Counted from the first letter of the stretch, positions 23,183-36,095 are shown. The stretch is 64,000 nt of DNA from Marthasterias glacialis (GCA_911728455.2 OU452234.1:10515531-10579530), one strand, 5' to 3'. The notes: generated from the letters alone by a model not told the origin. Program-made: numbers and translations.

Positions 23183-23242
23183 TTGAGGGCGCCCTGTCAA
23201 ACGAAAGAGGGCGCCCTTTTCTGTCAACAGAGGGCGCCCTTA
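23183..23242. repeat. Three copies of AGAGGGCGCCCT
   Basis: The 12-bp palindrome core GAGGGCGCCC occurs three times at about 27-bp spacing. Confidence 0.7.
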
Positions 23243-23324
23243 CTTATATAGCTGTAACGTGTATTTACATACGTTAGTGTACAACATATGGTTCTAATAT
23301 TCATCAAGTTTACAAATACTCGTC

Positions 23325-23405
23325 AAGCACAGACTAGCGGTGGCCGAGAGGATAAGGCGACATGAACGTGAAGTCAAGATACGTGGTTCGATTCCCGGCA
23401 GAGAC
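23325..23405 (+). repeat. tRNA-derived sequence (SINE head or tRNA pseudogene)
   Basis: GGTGGCCGAGAGGATAAGG resembles a pol III A box and GTGGTTCGATTCCCGGC an intact B box, about 50 bases apart. The acceptor arms do not pair and the anticodon stem is poor, so it is not a functional tRNA. A/T runs at 23607-23665 follow about 200 bases downstream. Confidence 0.5.
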
Positions 23406-23665
23406 AAGGTAAGTGATATAAAGGTAAGTGAAATAAAGGTATTTCAGGTGAACGTCGCACGGCGAGGAGACGCTAACAAGGTAAGTGGACAAGTTGGAGG
23501 CGAGGCCAAGAGGAGGGGACGACATCGAGAGGACAGGGGACGACATCGAGAGGACAAGTGGAGGGAGGTGGTGGAGGGTCGAGAGAGGAGAAAGGGGAGG
23601 GCAAAATTTTTTTTTTTTTTTTATATTAAAAAAAAAAAAAAAAAAGAACGCAAAAAAATTTTTTT

Positions 23666-24850
23666 TGCGGTCTTTCATTTTTTTTAAATCGCTTGAAACG
23701 TACGCTCGTTCATTTTGGGAAAAAAAGTTGAAAAAAAATTTTTAATTGCAAAAAAATCGAGAAATTCCGTTAATTTTGAAAATTAAAATCACTAAAACGC
23801 CTCAAAACGCTGCGAAACGCCTCCAAACTGCTTATATCGATCTGTTACATCAAATGAAGATCATTGTTGCCAAAAAGCAACCGAAAATTGGAATTTCTGT
23901 TGAAAACAGCTTTTAAATGTGATTTAAACACTGTTTACGTACGTGTGTATACATACAAGGTTAGCACATAACTGTAACAAAGTACACAAGCATGGTACAA
24001 TTCACGCATTTTGATAGAAAATTTTACATTTTTGTATCTTATTGACTTAAAATACATTAATTCCAAGACAAATCATTCATCTCAGCATTTTACTTACAAA
24101 ACCAGTCATTAAGAAAACTCTTAAAACAAACACTTAATTAACCTCAGTTTTCCAAACAAATTAAGGGAAATAGTCAGGCGCCTAACACTGGGACTATAGT
24201 TGTGTCATCACTTGGAGACAAGGAACTAGACAATGACGGCTGACGTTTCACTCGTCTTAGAGATAACATTTTCTGAGCATTTTAGACTCAATAATAATGA
24301 TCTTTCAGCTTCAAAAACTTCATCAATCTATAGATTTGTATTTGATTAATTGATAACATCCTACAAAATTATCACAACATTTTTTAAAACCAATCTTAGT
24401 TGCCATTGTGTACTAGTTACGAGATCTAATAATACACATAACAACTTATAAACTCAATCTCCCAGAGATATACTTATGTCTTAAATACTGTCAAATTCAG
24501 AGGAACACACGTACTGGTCATTTGAAGACTCTACAACTAAATCGTCATTGTTATATCAATTGCCGCAATCAAAATAAGCCTGATCGATATGAACATGAAC
24601 AATATCCAAAGTGTTTTTACTCAAATGCATCCACCTAATTTGACAAAGGTTGGTTCTACCTCCATGGTTGGTTGTGTGGTGTGATTACAGAAAATGAACC
24701 ACAAGGGATAGGAATGAATTAACTCTTCAAAAAACAATGGAGTTGAATACGTAATTGCCATTAACATGTCAAAATTAAATAAAACAAATTTCTAACCGAA
24801 GCGAGTTGTTCTGAAATGAAAAAGCAAGTTGCTCTGAAATGAAAAGAGCA
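23666..24850. other. AT-rich intergenic sequence
   Basis: No gene seen. The pieces at 24540-24590 (GCAATCAAAATAAGCCTGAT) and 24650-24740 are scattered repeat words shared with 21.5, 41-44 and 58.5 kb. Confidence 0.4.
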
Positions 24851-24851
24851 C

Positions 24852-24975
24852 TCCCAATTTCATGGCACTGCGTACAGTGGAATTCTGAGCTTAGAGTCCA
24901 TAAAATAACACACTTTATAGGGCGCCATAAGCGAATAATTCTGTGTTGGTAAGCGGTGCCATGAAATCGGACCCT
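24852..24975. mobile_element. MITE of the CCCAATTTCATGGC family
   Basis: Left TCCCAATTTCATGGCACTGC pairs with right GGTGCCATGAAATCGGACC. Same family ends as the element at 63.42 kb. Confidence 0.7.
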
Positions 24976-25664
24976 GATGGTGTTCAACAACTTTCAGTTT
25001 CTAAGCTTTAAGATTACTAAGTAGGCCTGATACATTCACAGTCTCTGCTGAGGTTACAACATAGAAAATATTTCCGTCTTTGTGTACACATGTAATATGA
25101 ATAGGATGCTTTAAATACTGGTGATCAAAAAGAAGTTGTTGATGAATGTCTTCTAATCTGAAAGCCGTTCTTTCGTTTACTTGATACTATCAAACACAAT
25201 TGTCCCTTACACTTATCTTCTCCTTTAGAAGTGCCGGTGAAATTCATAAGCATGAATGGTACAAAATCCACGACTAACCATATACCGTTATTCAGTGTTT
25301 ACTAATTTGCTGACACTTTTACAGTTGAACGGGATTGGTGGGTTGCACAGAGTGTTTTTTAAACTAAAGAAACGCCTTCTAAAAAGTGCTGTGTGTCACA
25401 CTGTCATATGTATGGACCTTTGAGCCACTATATTAGCATCACATTGATTCATGATTATACAATACAATCGTCCAGTACATCTAATTACTTATCTACCATT
25501 AATCGTCATGTGCTGGCAGAAGGACAACATCAGGAAAGTGCACCCGGCAGCAATTATTGGGCGATGCTTTGAAAAAAATTTGAGCTGGACAGTTTGATCA
25601 GTTCTCAAACATTCGATAATCATGATTGGAAAGTTACATTCAGCAAGAGAATGACAATGCATGA
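24976..25664. other. AT-rich intergenic sequence
   Basis: No gene or repeat structure recognised. Confidence 0.35.
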
Positions 25665-25851
25665 CTAATTTAGAGTAATTCCAGAAAGTATGTGGTCATT
25701 TGATTGCTTAGGAGATTTCTGCTGAGATGAATGTTGTACTAAGCATTGCCAGCAGAATGGCTTACGAGACTTTAAATAAATTCTTCCGCCAGCACCAGAT
25801 GATATGTACCCTCCTTCCACCATGCTTACATCAACAGTCGCAATAATTGGA
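25665..25851 (-). CDS. Candidate terminal exon, no family recognised
   Basis: Follows an acceptor ACCTTTACTCACAG (- strand) and stays open for 61 codons to a TAG, reading IIATVDVSMVEGGYISSG and GRIYLKSRKPFCWQC. An open frame of this length after an acceptor can arise by chance. Low confidence. Confidence 0.15.
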
Positions 25852-26954
25852 CTGTGAGTAAAGGTCTGTTTACATTATCCTGTTGGTGAAAGTGATGACG
25901 TTTTGGAGCCAAAAGTGCAGTGTAACGATGTATAAACCATTCATTTCCATTGCACTTCCAGCTCAAAAACGTCATCTCTTACCAACAGGATATAGACTTC
26001 ATCAAATTTACCTCATCGCATTTTGGGCACTATTTATTTTGGATGTTGAAACATTTTCAAAGGAGGTTGTGTTTGATTCTAAGGGCCACGTCACACGAGG
26101 CAATTTAAAAGCAACCGGTTCCAGACAACCTCCAAGAAGTAAAAAAATTAACATCTAAATTTCCCAAAAAATTCTAAGGGGTAGTCTTGTGAGACAGTGT
26201 TTAAAAAGGTACTCATGTGATACATCAAAGTGTTTCTTTTTCATGCATTGCACTTGGTTGCCCCCAAGGTGCCTGTAAAAATTGTCTCGTTTGACAAGCC
26301 CCAAAGTACCATAATGAAGAGGTCAAAGTGTATGTAAACAGGCCTTTTTACAATTCATAAACAACACAACAAACCTACCTTAATGTCCTAGTATTTAATC
26401 ATTTTCATAGTTGAGGTGTAAGAAGCTTGACGTAGAGAGACGATGAAGTGTTTGAAGTCACGATGAAGCCGCATGCCAAGTGTTCTCATCAAAGCCCTGG
26501 TGCATCTCATGTGAGGAAACTGATGTCGTCACCATCTTAATTAACCTGTAAACAGAAATCAAAGAGTAAAGAAATGTATGAGAGCCATTGATCAAACTTG
26601 AAAGTCTGTATCTAAATGTTACAGTAACCTAAGAAACAAATAATGTGCCCTTTTTAAACAAAATGTATGTCCCATCTGCGATCAGCTCAATTGACTCATA
26701 GTCTCTGTAGTAGAATTTTTATACGTAAGTTATTATTATTGTCTATTAAATGTAAAGCTTAAGTACAGAGTTTACTTCTGTGCTTTAAAGTTTGTTTTGT
26801 TCCAGTCATGTACTTTGGTAGCCCTTGGACTTTTGATTGGTGAAGTAAAATAAAATCAGTAAAACTAAAATGGATTGAAATGGAAAATTATTGAGTTGTT
26901 AATTTGTTTTAACAATAAGTGATATTTAGGACTGATACAACTGTAGGCTGCAGT
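25852..26954. other. Intergenic, possible - strand exon at about 26.42-26.55 kb
   Basis: On the - strand, GATTTCTGTTTACAG is a good acceptor ending at 26548, followed by about 28 open codons (LIKMVTTSVSSHEMHQGF and on). No similarity known and no phase-compatible partner exon found. Confidence 0.15.
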
Positions 26955-29900
26955 TGAAGGGGTTATTTTGGGGCGGATCATGCTTGAAAGGCAAGTGGGT
27001 TTGGATTGGGAAACAGGCTCATAGTGCATGTATGAGGGGTTAACATCCTAGGGGTGGTTCAAGATTGACAGATAAGTGGGGTGTACGTTTGGGATTGAAG
27101 TACAGACTGGTAGTAAAAGGGGTTATATCTTGGGGGTGGGGCAAGATTGACAGAAAAGTGGGGTGCATGGTTTGGATGGAAGTACAGGCTGGTAGTAGAA
27201 GGGGTAACATCTTGGGGGTGGAGCAAGATTGACAGAGAAGTGGGGTGCATTTTTGGATTGACGTACAGGCTGGTAGCAGAAGGGGGTCACATCTTGGGGG
27301 CAGTTTAAAATTGACAGAAAAGTGGGGTGCTTGTTTGGGATTGAAGTACAGGCTGTCAGAAGAAGGGGTTACATCTTGGGGGCGGTTCAAGATGACAGAA
27401 AAGGGGGGTCCATGTTTGGGATTGAAGTACAGGCTGGTAGTAGAAGGGGTTACATCTTGGGGGCGGATCAAAATTGACAGAAAAAATGGGGTGCATATTT
27501 GGAACTGAAGAACAGGCTGGTAGTAGATCAGAGGGGTAAGATCTTGGGGTGGTTCAAGATTGACAGAAAAGTGGGGTGCATGTTCGGGATTGAAGTACAG
27601 GCTGTCAGATAAAGGGGTTACATCTTTGGGCGGTTCAAGATTGACAGTAAAGTGGGGTGCCTGTTTGGGATTGAAGTACAGGTTGGTAGTAGAACGGGCT
27701 ACATCTTGGGGGCAGTTCAAGATTGACAGACAAGTGGGGTGCATGTTTGGGTTTGAAGTACAGGCTGGTAGAAGGGGTAACATCTTGGGGCGGATCAAGA
27801 TTGACAGAAAAGTGGGATGCATGTTTGGGAATGAAATACAGGCTGGTAGTAGGCAGGTTACATTTTCGGGGCGGTTCAAGATTGACAGAAAAGTGGGGTG
27901 CTTGTTTGGAATTGAAATACAGGCTGGTAGTAGAAGGGGTTACATCTTGGGGGCGGATCAAAATTGACAAAAAAGTGGGGTGCATGTTTAGGATTGAAGT
28001 ACAAGGTTGGTAGTAGAAAGGGTTACATCTTGGGGGCGGTTCAAGATTGACAGAAAAGTGGGGTTCATTTTTGAATTGACGTACAGGCTGGTAGTAGAGG
28101 GGGTTACATCTTGGGGCGGATCAAAATTGACAAAAAAGTGGGGTGCATGTTTGGGATTGAAGTACAGGTTGGTAGTAGAAAGGGTTACATCTTGGGGGCG
28201 GTTCAAGATTGACAGAAAAGTGGGGTGCATTTTTTGATTGACGTACATGCTGGTAGTAGAGGGGGTTACATCTTTGGGGCGGATCAATATTGACAGAAAA
28301 GTGGGGTGCATATTTGGAACTGAAGAACAGGCTGGTAGTAGAGGGGTAACATCTTGGGGTGGTTGAAGATTGACAGAAAAGTGGGGTCCATGTTTGAGGT
28401 TGAAGTAGAGGCTGGTAGTTGAGAGGTTACATTTTGGGGGCGGATCAAGATTGACAGACAAGTGGGGTGCATGTTTGGGATTGAAGTACAGGCGGTCAGA
28501 TAAAGGGGTTACATCTTGGGGGCGGTTCAAGATGACAGAAAAGTGGGGTCCATGATTGGGATTGAAGTACAGGCTGGTAGTAGAGGGGGTTACATCTTGG
28601 GGGCGGATCAAAATTGACAGAAAAGTGGGGTGCTTGTTTGGGATTGAAGTACAGGCTGTCAGAAGAAGGGGTTGCATTTTTGGGGCGGATCAAGATCACA
28701 GAAAAGTGGGGTCCATGTTTGGGATTGAAGTACAGGCTGGTAGTAGTGGGGGTTTACATCTTGGGGGCGGATCAAAATTGACAGAAAAATGGGGTGCTTG
28801 TTTGGGATTGAAGTACAGGCTGTCAGAAGAAGGGGTTACATTTTTGGGGCGGTTCAAGACGACAGAAAAGTGGGTTCCATGTTTGGGATTGAAGTACAGG
28901 CTGGTAGTAGAGGGGGTTACATCTTGGGGGCGGATCAAAATTGACAAAAAAGTGGGGTGCATATTTGGAACTGAAGAACAGACTCGTAGTAGAGGGGTAA
29001 GATCTTGGGGTGGTTCAAGATTGACAGAAAAGTGGGGTCCATGTTTGAGGTTGAAGTAGAGGCTGGTAGTAGAGGGGTTACATTTTGGGGCGGATCAAGA
29101 TTGACAGACAAGTGGGGTGCATGTTTGGGTTTGAAGTACAGGCTGTCAGATAAAGGGGTTACATCTTTGGGCGGTTCAAGATTGACAGAAAAGTGGGGTG
29201 CATGTTTGGGATTGAAGTACAGGCTGGTAGTAGAAGGGGTAACATCTTTGGGTGGATCAAGATTGACAGAAAAGTGGGATGCATGTTTGGGATTGAAGTA
29301 CAGGCTGGTAGTGGGCGGGTTACATTTTGGGGGCGGTTCAAGATTGACAGAAAAGTGGGGTGCTTGTTTGGAATTGAAATACAGGCTGGTAGTAGAGGGG
29401 GTTACATCTTGGGGGCGGATCAAAATTGACAGAAAAGTGGGGTGCATGTTTAGGATTGAAGTACAAGGTTGGTAGTAGAAAGGGTTACATCTTGGGGGCA
29501 GTCCAAGATTGACAGAAAAGTGGGGTGCATTTTTGAATTGACGTACAGGCTGGTAGTAGAGGGGGTTACATCTTGGGGGCGGATCAATATTGACAGAAAA
29601 GTGGGGTGCATATTTGGAACTGAAGAACAGGCTGGTAGTAGAGGGGTAAGATCTTGGGGCGGATCAAGATTGACAAACAAGTGGGGTGCATGTTTGGGAT
29701 TGCAGTACAGGCTGTCAGATAAAGGGGTTACATCTTTGGGCGGTTCAAGATGACAGAAAAGTGGGGACCATGATTGGGATTGAAGTACAGGCTGGTAGTA
29801 GTGGGGGTTTACATCTTGAGGGCGGATCAAAATTGACAGAAAAATGGGGTGCTTGTTTGGGATTGAAGTACAGGCTGTCAGAAGAAGGGGTTACATTTTT

Positions 29901-30436
29901 GGGGCGGTTCAAGACGACAGAAAAGTGGGGTCCATGTTTGGGATTGAAGTACAGGCTGGTAGTAGAGGGGGTTACATCTTGGGGGCGGATCAAAATTGAC
30001 AAAAAAGTGGGGTGCATATTTGGAACTGAAGAACAGACTCGTAGTAGAGGGGTAGTGGGGTCCATGTTTGAGGTTGAAGTAGAGGCTGGTAGTAGAGGGG
30101 TTACATTTTGGGGCGGATCAAGATTGACAAACAAGTGGGGTGCATGTTTGGGTTTGAAGTACAGGCTGGTAGAAGGGGTAACATCTTGGGGGTGATTCAA
30201 GATTGACAGAAAAGTGGGGTGCTTGTTTGGAATTGAAATACAGGCTGGTAGTAGAAGGGGTTACATCTTGGGGGCGGATCGAAATTGACAGAAAAGTGGG
30301 GTGCATGTTTAGGATTGAAGTACAGGTTGGTAGTAGAAAGGGTTACATCTTGGGGGCGGTTCAAATTTGACAGAAAAGTGGGGTGCATATTTGGAACTGA
30401 AGAACAGGCTGGTAGTAGAAGGGTAATATGTTTAGG
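26955..30436. repeat. Satellite array, about 82-bp unit, roughly 40 copies
   Basis: Unit contains TTGACAGAAAAGTGGGGTGC, then TTTGGGATTGAAGTACAGGC, then TGGTAGTAGA-GGGGTTACAT and CTTGGGGGCGGATCAA. Units vary from about 79 to 85 bp, with subtypes (CTGTCAGATAAA in place of CTGGTAGTAGA; GAACTGAAGAACAGGC) that recur in short ordered runs, a higher-order organisation from unequal exchange. Edges decay at both ends. Because the unit is not a multiple of three and has few stops, several frames stay open on both strands; these are by-products. Confidence 0.95.
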
Positions 30437-31858
30437 ACAGTGAGGGCTGGCAGGGTGGCTGGGGAGAAGAACAGGGATTCGGCATGGTTCACACTGACAA
30501 TGAAATATATCATAATCAAACAAATCAACATAAGAAACTCACATCAGTATAATACAGTAATTTCAGGAAGTGGAGTGTACAGTTGAAACTGATCTGAAGG
30601 ACTTCTTGAGTGATGGATGGTTGGTGATGGCTAATTCTGTGTCTGTTGAGTGCCTGACCAGAAAAGATGACACACAGTGAAATTACTTCAAGGATTCCTA
30701 GGGAGGAAAAAAAAAATAAAACAAATTTAGGAGGATGTTTTTTGTCAAAATGAGTGAAAATGTTGTGGTTGGGCTTGACATCTTACCTGGCCTTTTTTTA
30801 ACCTCTAGGAATAGCATTTTTAAAAATGACTTCTACATTGAACTGAGTCACACTAGCCTGTTGAAGATCCTACCATTGCCAATTCACTTCCTCCATGCTG
30901 TCTTTAGAATTCACATATAGCTCTCTTCAAAAATAGACCCCTTACTTACATAACGACGTCACTAAGGTCTAACAGCGCCCTCACTGAGGTCATTGGAAGA
31001 CCTACCATTGGCTGAGAGTTGTGGGTGGCACGTACACATAGCACGTTTCCAAAGATCATAACGATGACGGCCTATGCAAAGAGCCTACTGCTAGTAACTG
31101 TGACCATCACAAGTACTGATCAGTTCTTAAAAGTGATCAATTTATATTAAGCTTCACCACGCTAAGTTGCGATGATTACTCAGGTCCCTGGTCTGGGCCT
31201 GGGGCTGCCTGAGGCTGAGCTGAGTTTTACAATCATTGCAACGTCGCATCATCGGGGCCACAATCGTGACAATGATTAAACCTCCTCACAATCCTTTAAA
31301 TAGTAAAACTCGTACACTTGGGGGGGGGGGGGTAGAGTCCTAAATAGCATTAGTAGTCCTATATTCTATTTTAATTCTGACCATGTGGAATGGAAGTATC
31401 TACAGTACCTACACTTCACAGGTTGAGAATTTACTAATACTACAAAGGGTCCACCAAGGCCAAGGTAAACAGGATTATTGAGTACCGGTATTTAATATTA
31501 ACTATTGTCAAAAATGTCTTGACATTTTACTATCACAGTAACGACAACGCAACTGTAACCGGTCCATACATGTAAGTTGCTCGCCGTAGGCCCTACTTGT
31601 TGTAAATAAAAGTAAACCACAGCATGGATGGAGGTAAACGTATCTATTCTAATCAAACGTACACAAAACTCCACTACACCATGTAAACATGCTAACTACG
31701 CAGTCACAACATTCAACAAAAGCACAACTTCAACAAACGAGTTTGACTTTTTAATTTTACCAATCTCATTACTAAAATTTCGCTAAAACTGTGCCCTGCG
31801 CGTTTAGATACTAACCAAATGATCTATAAACTAACTAAACAAATAAACTCTCACTTAC
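30437..31858. other. Intergenic or intronic sequence
   Basis: No gene called. A - strand stretch at 30.57-30.69 kb is open in one frame but has no good acceptor. A G run lies at 31320-31332. Confidence 0.35.
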
Positions 31859-31916
31859 CGATGTTTTGTGATGAAAACATTTTTGATTTAAAACCAACGA
31901 CGTGAGCAGACGACAT
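31859..31916 (-). CDS. Candidate first coding exon (- strand)
   Basis: ATG in good context (TAACATGTC), 19 codons (MSSAHVVGFKSKMFSSQNI) and then the very strong donor ATCG then GTAAGTGAG. The upstream sequence has three GCGCCCTC/GTGCCCTC-type words. Downstream exons on the - strand would lie beyond or across the 82-bp satellite; none could be joined in phase. No family recognised. Confidence 0.28.
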
Positions 31917-33060
31917 GTTACCAAAATAATGTGCAGTGCCAAAGTGCGAGTGGCGTACAGTGCCCTCTTTGTGGGAAAAATAATTACACAAATTGAAAAC
32001 AGCGCCCTCTTGGTGAAAAGAATAGATGAATGGGGAAAAGGTAAACTTGTACATCTGAATTTCTGGGGGGGGGGGGGGTTAGGAATTCTTTTTGATTAAA
32101 AGAACTAATAACATAATTAAAATAAAATAATAAAGAGATGTCACTGTACTTTTTACCAAAAAATCAAACCATATTGAAAGACTTAGGTCGTCAGAAAGAG
32201 TTAAAAGTGCACTTAAGTAAATTCCCGGACTGGAGTTTATTTTTTGTATGTGTTCCGGGGGAAAAGTAGAGAGGTTCTACACACGCATAATACCATCTTC
32301 CGCCTGACATAATTAAAATAAATGAAGTTGATGAAAAGGCTATAAACGAGTACCGGCATACCAAAACCCGCCCCTTAACAATATCCACTGCCTGCCTTGT
32401 CAAACGAAGCATAATTAATAGTTAACTGTGCATTTGTGCTCTTATCAATGAAGTCATTAACCGAACCACCCGAAGGAAATGATAAATGATGAATTAAACG
32501 AAAAGAAATTAAACCCATGGCTACTTGCATTGCATTTGATCGTGGATATGATAAATTAGATTATTTAATTGTATAACCATTATTTAAGTATAAAACCATT
32601 ACTTAGCCATATAACCATTATTTAGCTACATTACCATTATTTATAATAAGCATTATTTATAAGTTGAATTTAAATTCTTTAATTGTGTGCCGACGTTCAG
32701 CATCAACAATTTACAGGGAACCACCCAAAAACTTTGATTTTTTAATTTAAAAAAATGCAATTTTTGAGATATGAGGTCTAATGTAAAAATTGTAAAATAA
32801 GTTTACTACTAGTTTTGAACAAATGCGCCGGGGAGAGGACGCCCTGAAGAGGTCTCGATACGGCACGCCTTGAGCCGTCAGACTTGGCACAAAAACCAAA
32901 CATTTTTTTGGGACACACGATTGATCTTGCACCCCAGAAAAATCAACCTACATTGCAACTAAAAGAAAAATTTCAATAACCATAGTTGAATTCTAATTTT
33001 TATTATGCATTGTTTAATGTTTAATGTTTTAGCTCTGCTTCTTTCTGAGGGTAGACTGAG
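31917..33060. other. AT-rich intergenic sequence
   Basis: G run at 32066-32079. At 32560-32660 ACCATTATTTA-like words repeat in an irregular tandem. No gene seen. Confidence 0.4.
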
Positions 33061-33064
33061 CTGA

Positions 33065-33270
33065 GGTTTCATTCATTTCGATTGTTACAACCGAAATTAA
33101 AACCGGGGTCTACAAATTCTATTTTCCAGACTTTCACAGTACGTCAGACAGAAATATTTCTATGGACTATTGGTACTGGTATGTACCATTATTCGTAATC
33201 AGTAAGTTTTCAGACTGATACTAATACAAAGAAATTTGGACAAATACCACTCCTGTATTTTTATCTTTAA
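33065..33270. repeat. Dispersed repeat, family C
   Basis: TTTCGATTGTTACAACCGAA, then TACTGGTATGTACC, then ATCAGTAAGTTTTCAGAC and CCTGTATTTTTATCTTTAA match 21.77-22.0 kb in order and orientation. Confidence 0.6.
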
Positions 33271-33273
33271 AAC

Positions 33274-33500
33274 TACGAGCCCGGGGTGATCCCCGGTGCT
33301 TTCTCGATCTATTTCCCCGAGGCGAAGCTGAGGGGAAATTGAACACTCCAGGGATCACCGAGGGAGTCGTAGTTTTAACCAGCATGAGTCAAAAAACATA
33401 GTCACTATTTGTTTTATAGCACCCATACATTGTACCCATACAGTATACACAAACTGTTGTTGCTATGGGTATGGTTGCTAATTGGCACATTGGTTGCTAT
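33274..33500. repeat. Palindromic dispersed repeat, family A, copy 2
   Basis: AAACTACGAGCCCGGGGTGA pairs with GGATCACCGAGGGAGTCGTA, with TTTCCCCGAGGCGAAGCTGA in the loop, as at 190-300. It is followed by GTTGCTATGGGTATGGTTGC words like those in the arms of the 510-1212 element. Confidence 0.65.
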
Positions 33501-34359
33501 GGGATATTGTCCCTCCCGTCAATCCCTCCGCCCCTCGTCCCTTCAATCATTCGCTCGTTCGTTCGTGCATTCATTTTGTTTATTATACATTTTTAGCAGC
33601 GCCATTTTAACTTGAATCCCTTATTTATATCAATTCCTACTGTACTGACACAAAGCATCGAGTAACCTGAAAACATCACCCACCACACAAGAATTTTACC
33701 AAGTTTCGTCCTTGGAATTGTAATCATCATTAAAAAAAAGTTACACCAATCTCAGCATTTGAAAAAACGCATGAAGAAACAACGGGCTCCAGAATGTCTT
33801 AAGTTGTATCCGAATTGGTGGCTACGGCTACGGCTACGGCTACGGCTGCGACTGTTGCTAAGGGTGTTGCTAAGTACGTGCTACATCAACGCATGATGAC
33901 GCCGCAATCCAGCCGTAGCCGTAGAAGCCAATGACACGGCTTTACTATTGTGTATCAAAATTTACTGGACATCCGGGAGCTGTGAGCTAGCCCACTGGGT
34001 TAAATCACACCGCCGGTTGAAAAAAATCGCTCGGACGTTATATATAAACATTAGGCTGGATAGGTCAACAACAAAAAATAATGAGATGCGCCCTATGACC
34101 TATGACCTTAGCATTTGAGGAGAGGAAAAGAAAATGAAGAAATATCTGTTGTTATCTGTTTAAAAATAGTTTATTTGTAGAAACAAAAACCCTATTACAA
34201 AATACAAACTGCACTTAAGAAGGAGAGACTATTAAAGACTACAAACATTAATAAATAGTTTTCCATTGAAGAGTACAATATAATTTAAAATATTTAACAG
34301 TTTAGTTTATTTCTTTTGGTCATTGTTAGCATCCTTGATAAAATCATACTCCCAGCAGC
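33501..34359. other. Intergenic, with a GGCTAC hexamer hairpin
   Basis: At 33819-33850 GGCTAC repeats five times and AGCCGTAGCCGTAG (33911) is its inverse, bounding a roughly 115-bp hairpin. A short G+T-rich tract of CGTTCGTTCG type is at 33550. No gene seen. Confidence 0.45.
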
Positions 34360-34575
34360 GTAGCTATATGCCCTTCCCCCCACAATTCACCAGTGCCCTA
34401 CCCCACAATTCACCAATGCCTCCAAAGTGCCCCCCATAAAAATAATCCAGATGCATGTAATAATTCATTGAAAAACATGGCACCTGCCCCTCCCCCCCCC
34501 CCCCCCCCACTGATAGGCAATGCCCTCCTCCTCCAGTGTTCCCCACAAAAATCCTGGCTACGTTGCTACACACTT
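34360..34575. mobile_element. MITE, family D, copy 1
   Basis: GCAGCGTAGCTAT at the left end is mirrored by GGCTACGTTGCTAC at the right. The interior has CAATTCACCAGTGCC-type words, CATGTAATAATTCATTGAAA and a C run. Related copies are at 56.6 and 63.8 kb. Confidence 0.65.
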
Positions 34576-34989
34576 CTACACATGCATCTTCAATACATTT
34601 TTTTAAATTAACATTTTTCATTTACGATAAAAGTGGTTCTACCTCACCATTACCTCTATTTGGATCACGTGAGATTGTTTTGTTCAGTAGCTAAAAGGTA
34701 TGCCACGTAATCAAAAAAAAGTAAGACATTTCTGTCAGTAAGCCCCTATTTTATAAAATCTTTTCTAATGCTTTGTTTTGGGCTTTTTGAGGTATTTTCT
34801 ACATTAAGTTTTGTTTTCTTCTTGCATTTATATTTGCCTTTTTAGTTTAGTTCGCTAAACGTGTGTGTTTACATACTTGGCTTGTTCTCTGTACACTTTA
34901 AGTATCTTTAGTATTATTTTTAGGTACTATATTATTGCCTAGGTTTTATGGTTTTATTGTTAGGTGCTTTGTGGTATTTTACATAAAGT

Positions 34990-36095
34990 ATCATATAAAT
35001 GCCTTTTTTATTATCATTATCAGTATCAGTATCATTACCATTATCATTATCCCTATCCCTACCATTATCATTATCTTTATCTTTACCCTTGTCATTATCA
35101 TTATCATTAGCCTTATCATTATTATCCACATCATTATCATTATCCTTTTCATTATCATTATAATCATTATCGATATCATTATCATTACCATTACCCTTAC
35201 CATTATCATTATCCCCATCATTATCATAATCATCATCATTATCCCTATCATTATCATAACTCTTGTCCTTGTCATTATCATTATCATTACTCCCTTCATT
35301 ATCAATATTATTGTCATTATCTATATCACTATCATTAACCTTGCCCTTGTCCTCGTCATTATCATTATCATTTTCATTACCCCTATTATTATCCTTATCA
35401 TTATCATTCCCTTATCATTATCATTCCCTTATCATTATTATCAACATCATTATCATTACCATTATTATCCTTACCCTTATCATTATAATTATCATTATCG
35501 TCATTATCGATATCATTGTCATTATCCCCATCATTTTCAATATCATTACCATTACCCTTACCATTATCATTATCCCAATCACTATCATTATCATCATTAT
35601 CGATATCATTATCACTACCCTTACAATTATCATTATCCCCATCCCCATCATTATCAATATCATTACCCTTACCCTTGTCATCATCATTATCGATATCATT
35701 ATCACTACCCTTACAATTATCATTATCCCCATCCCCATCATTATCAATATCATTACCATTACCCTTACCCTTGTCATTATCATTATCCCCATCAATATCA
35801 TTATCATCATTATCGATATCATTATCATTACCCTTATCATTCTCATTATTCTCATCCCCATTGTTATCGTTACCCTTATCATTATTCATATTATTACTAC
35901 TATCATTATTATTTTTTATTATCATTATCATTCTTATTCCTATTCCTATTCCTATTCCTATTCCTATTCCTATTCCTATACCTATTCCTATTCCTATTCC
36001 TATTCCTATTCCTATACCTATTCCTATTCCTATTCCTGTTCCTACTCTTACTCTTATTCTTATTATTTTTATTGTTCTTATTCTTATTATATAAA
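34990..36095 (+). repeat. Cryptic simple-sequence tract (ATTATC)n then (TATTCC)n
   Basis: About 950 bp of interrupted ATTATC/ATTACC/CCCTTA hexamers, then about 120 bp of TATTCC hexamers (35936-36050). A 90-bp higher-order duplication is visible: CGATATCATTATCACTACCC at 35601 and 35691. All three + frames stay open for much of the tract because the hexamers lack stops on this strand, giving long Ile-, His/Tyr- or Leu/Ser-rich frames that are not a gene. Confidence 0.95.

Noticed and set aside
23325-23405. A functional tRNA gene
   Set aside because: A and B boxes are present but acceptor and anticodon stems do not pair; better explained as a tRNA-derived repeat.
27040-29447. Frames of 170-279 codons on the - strand resembling a repeat protein
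   Set aside because: The same DNA is open in other frames and on the other strand, and the 82-bp period breaks any single frame from unit to unit; no start or splice context.
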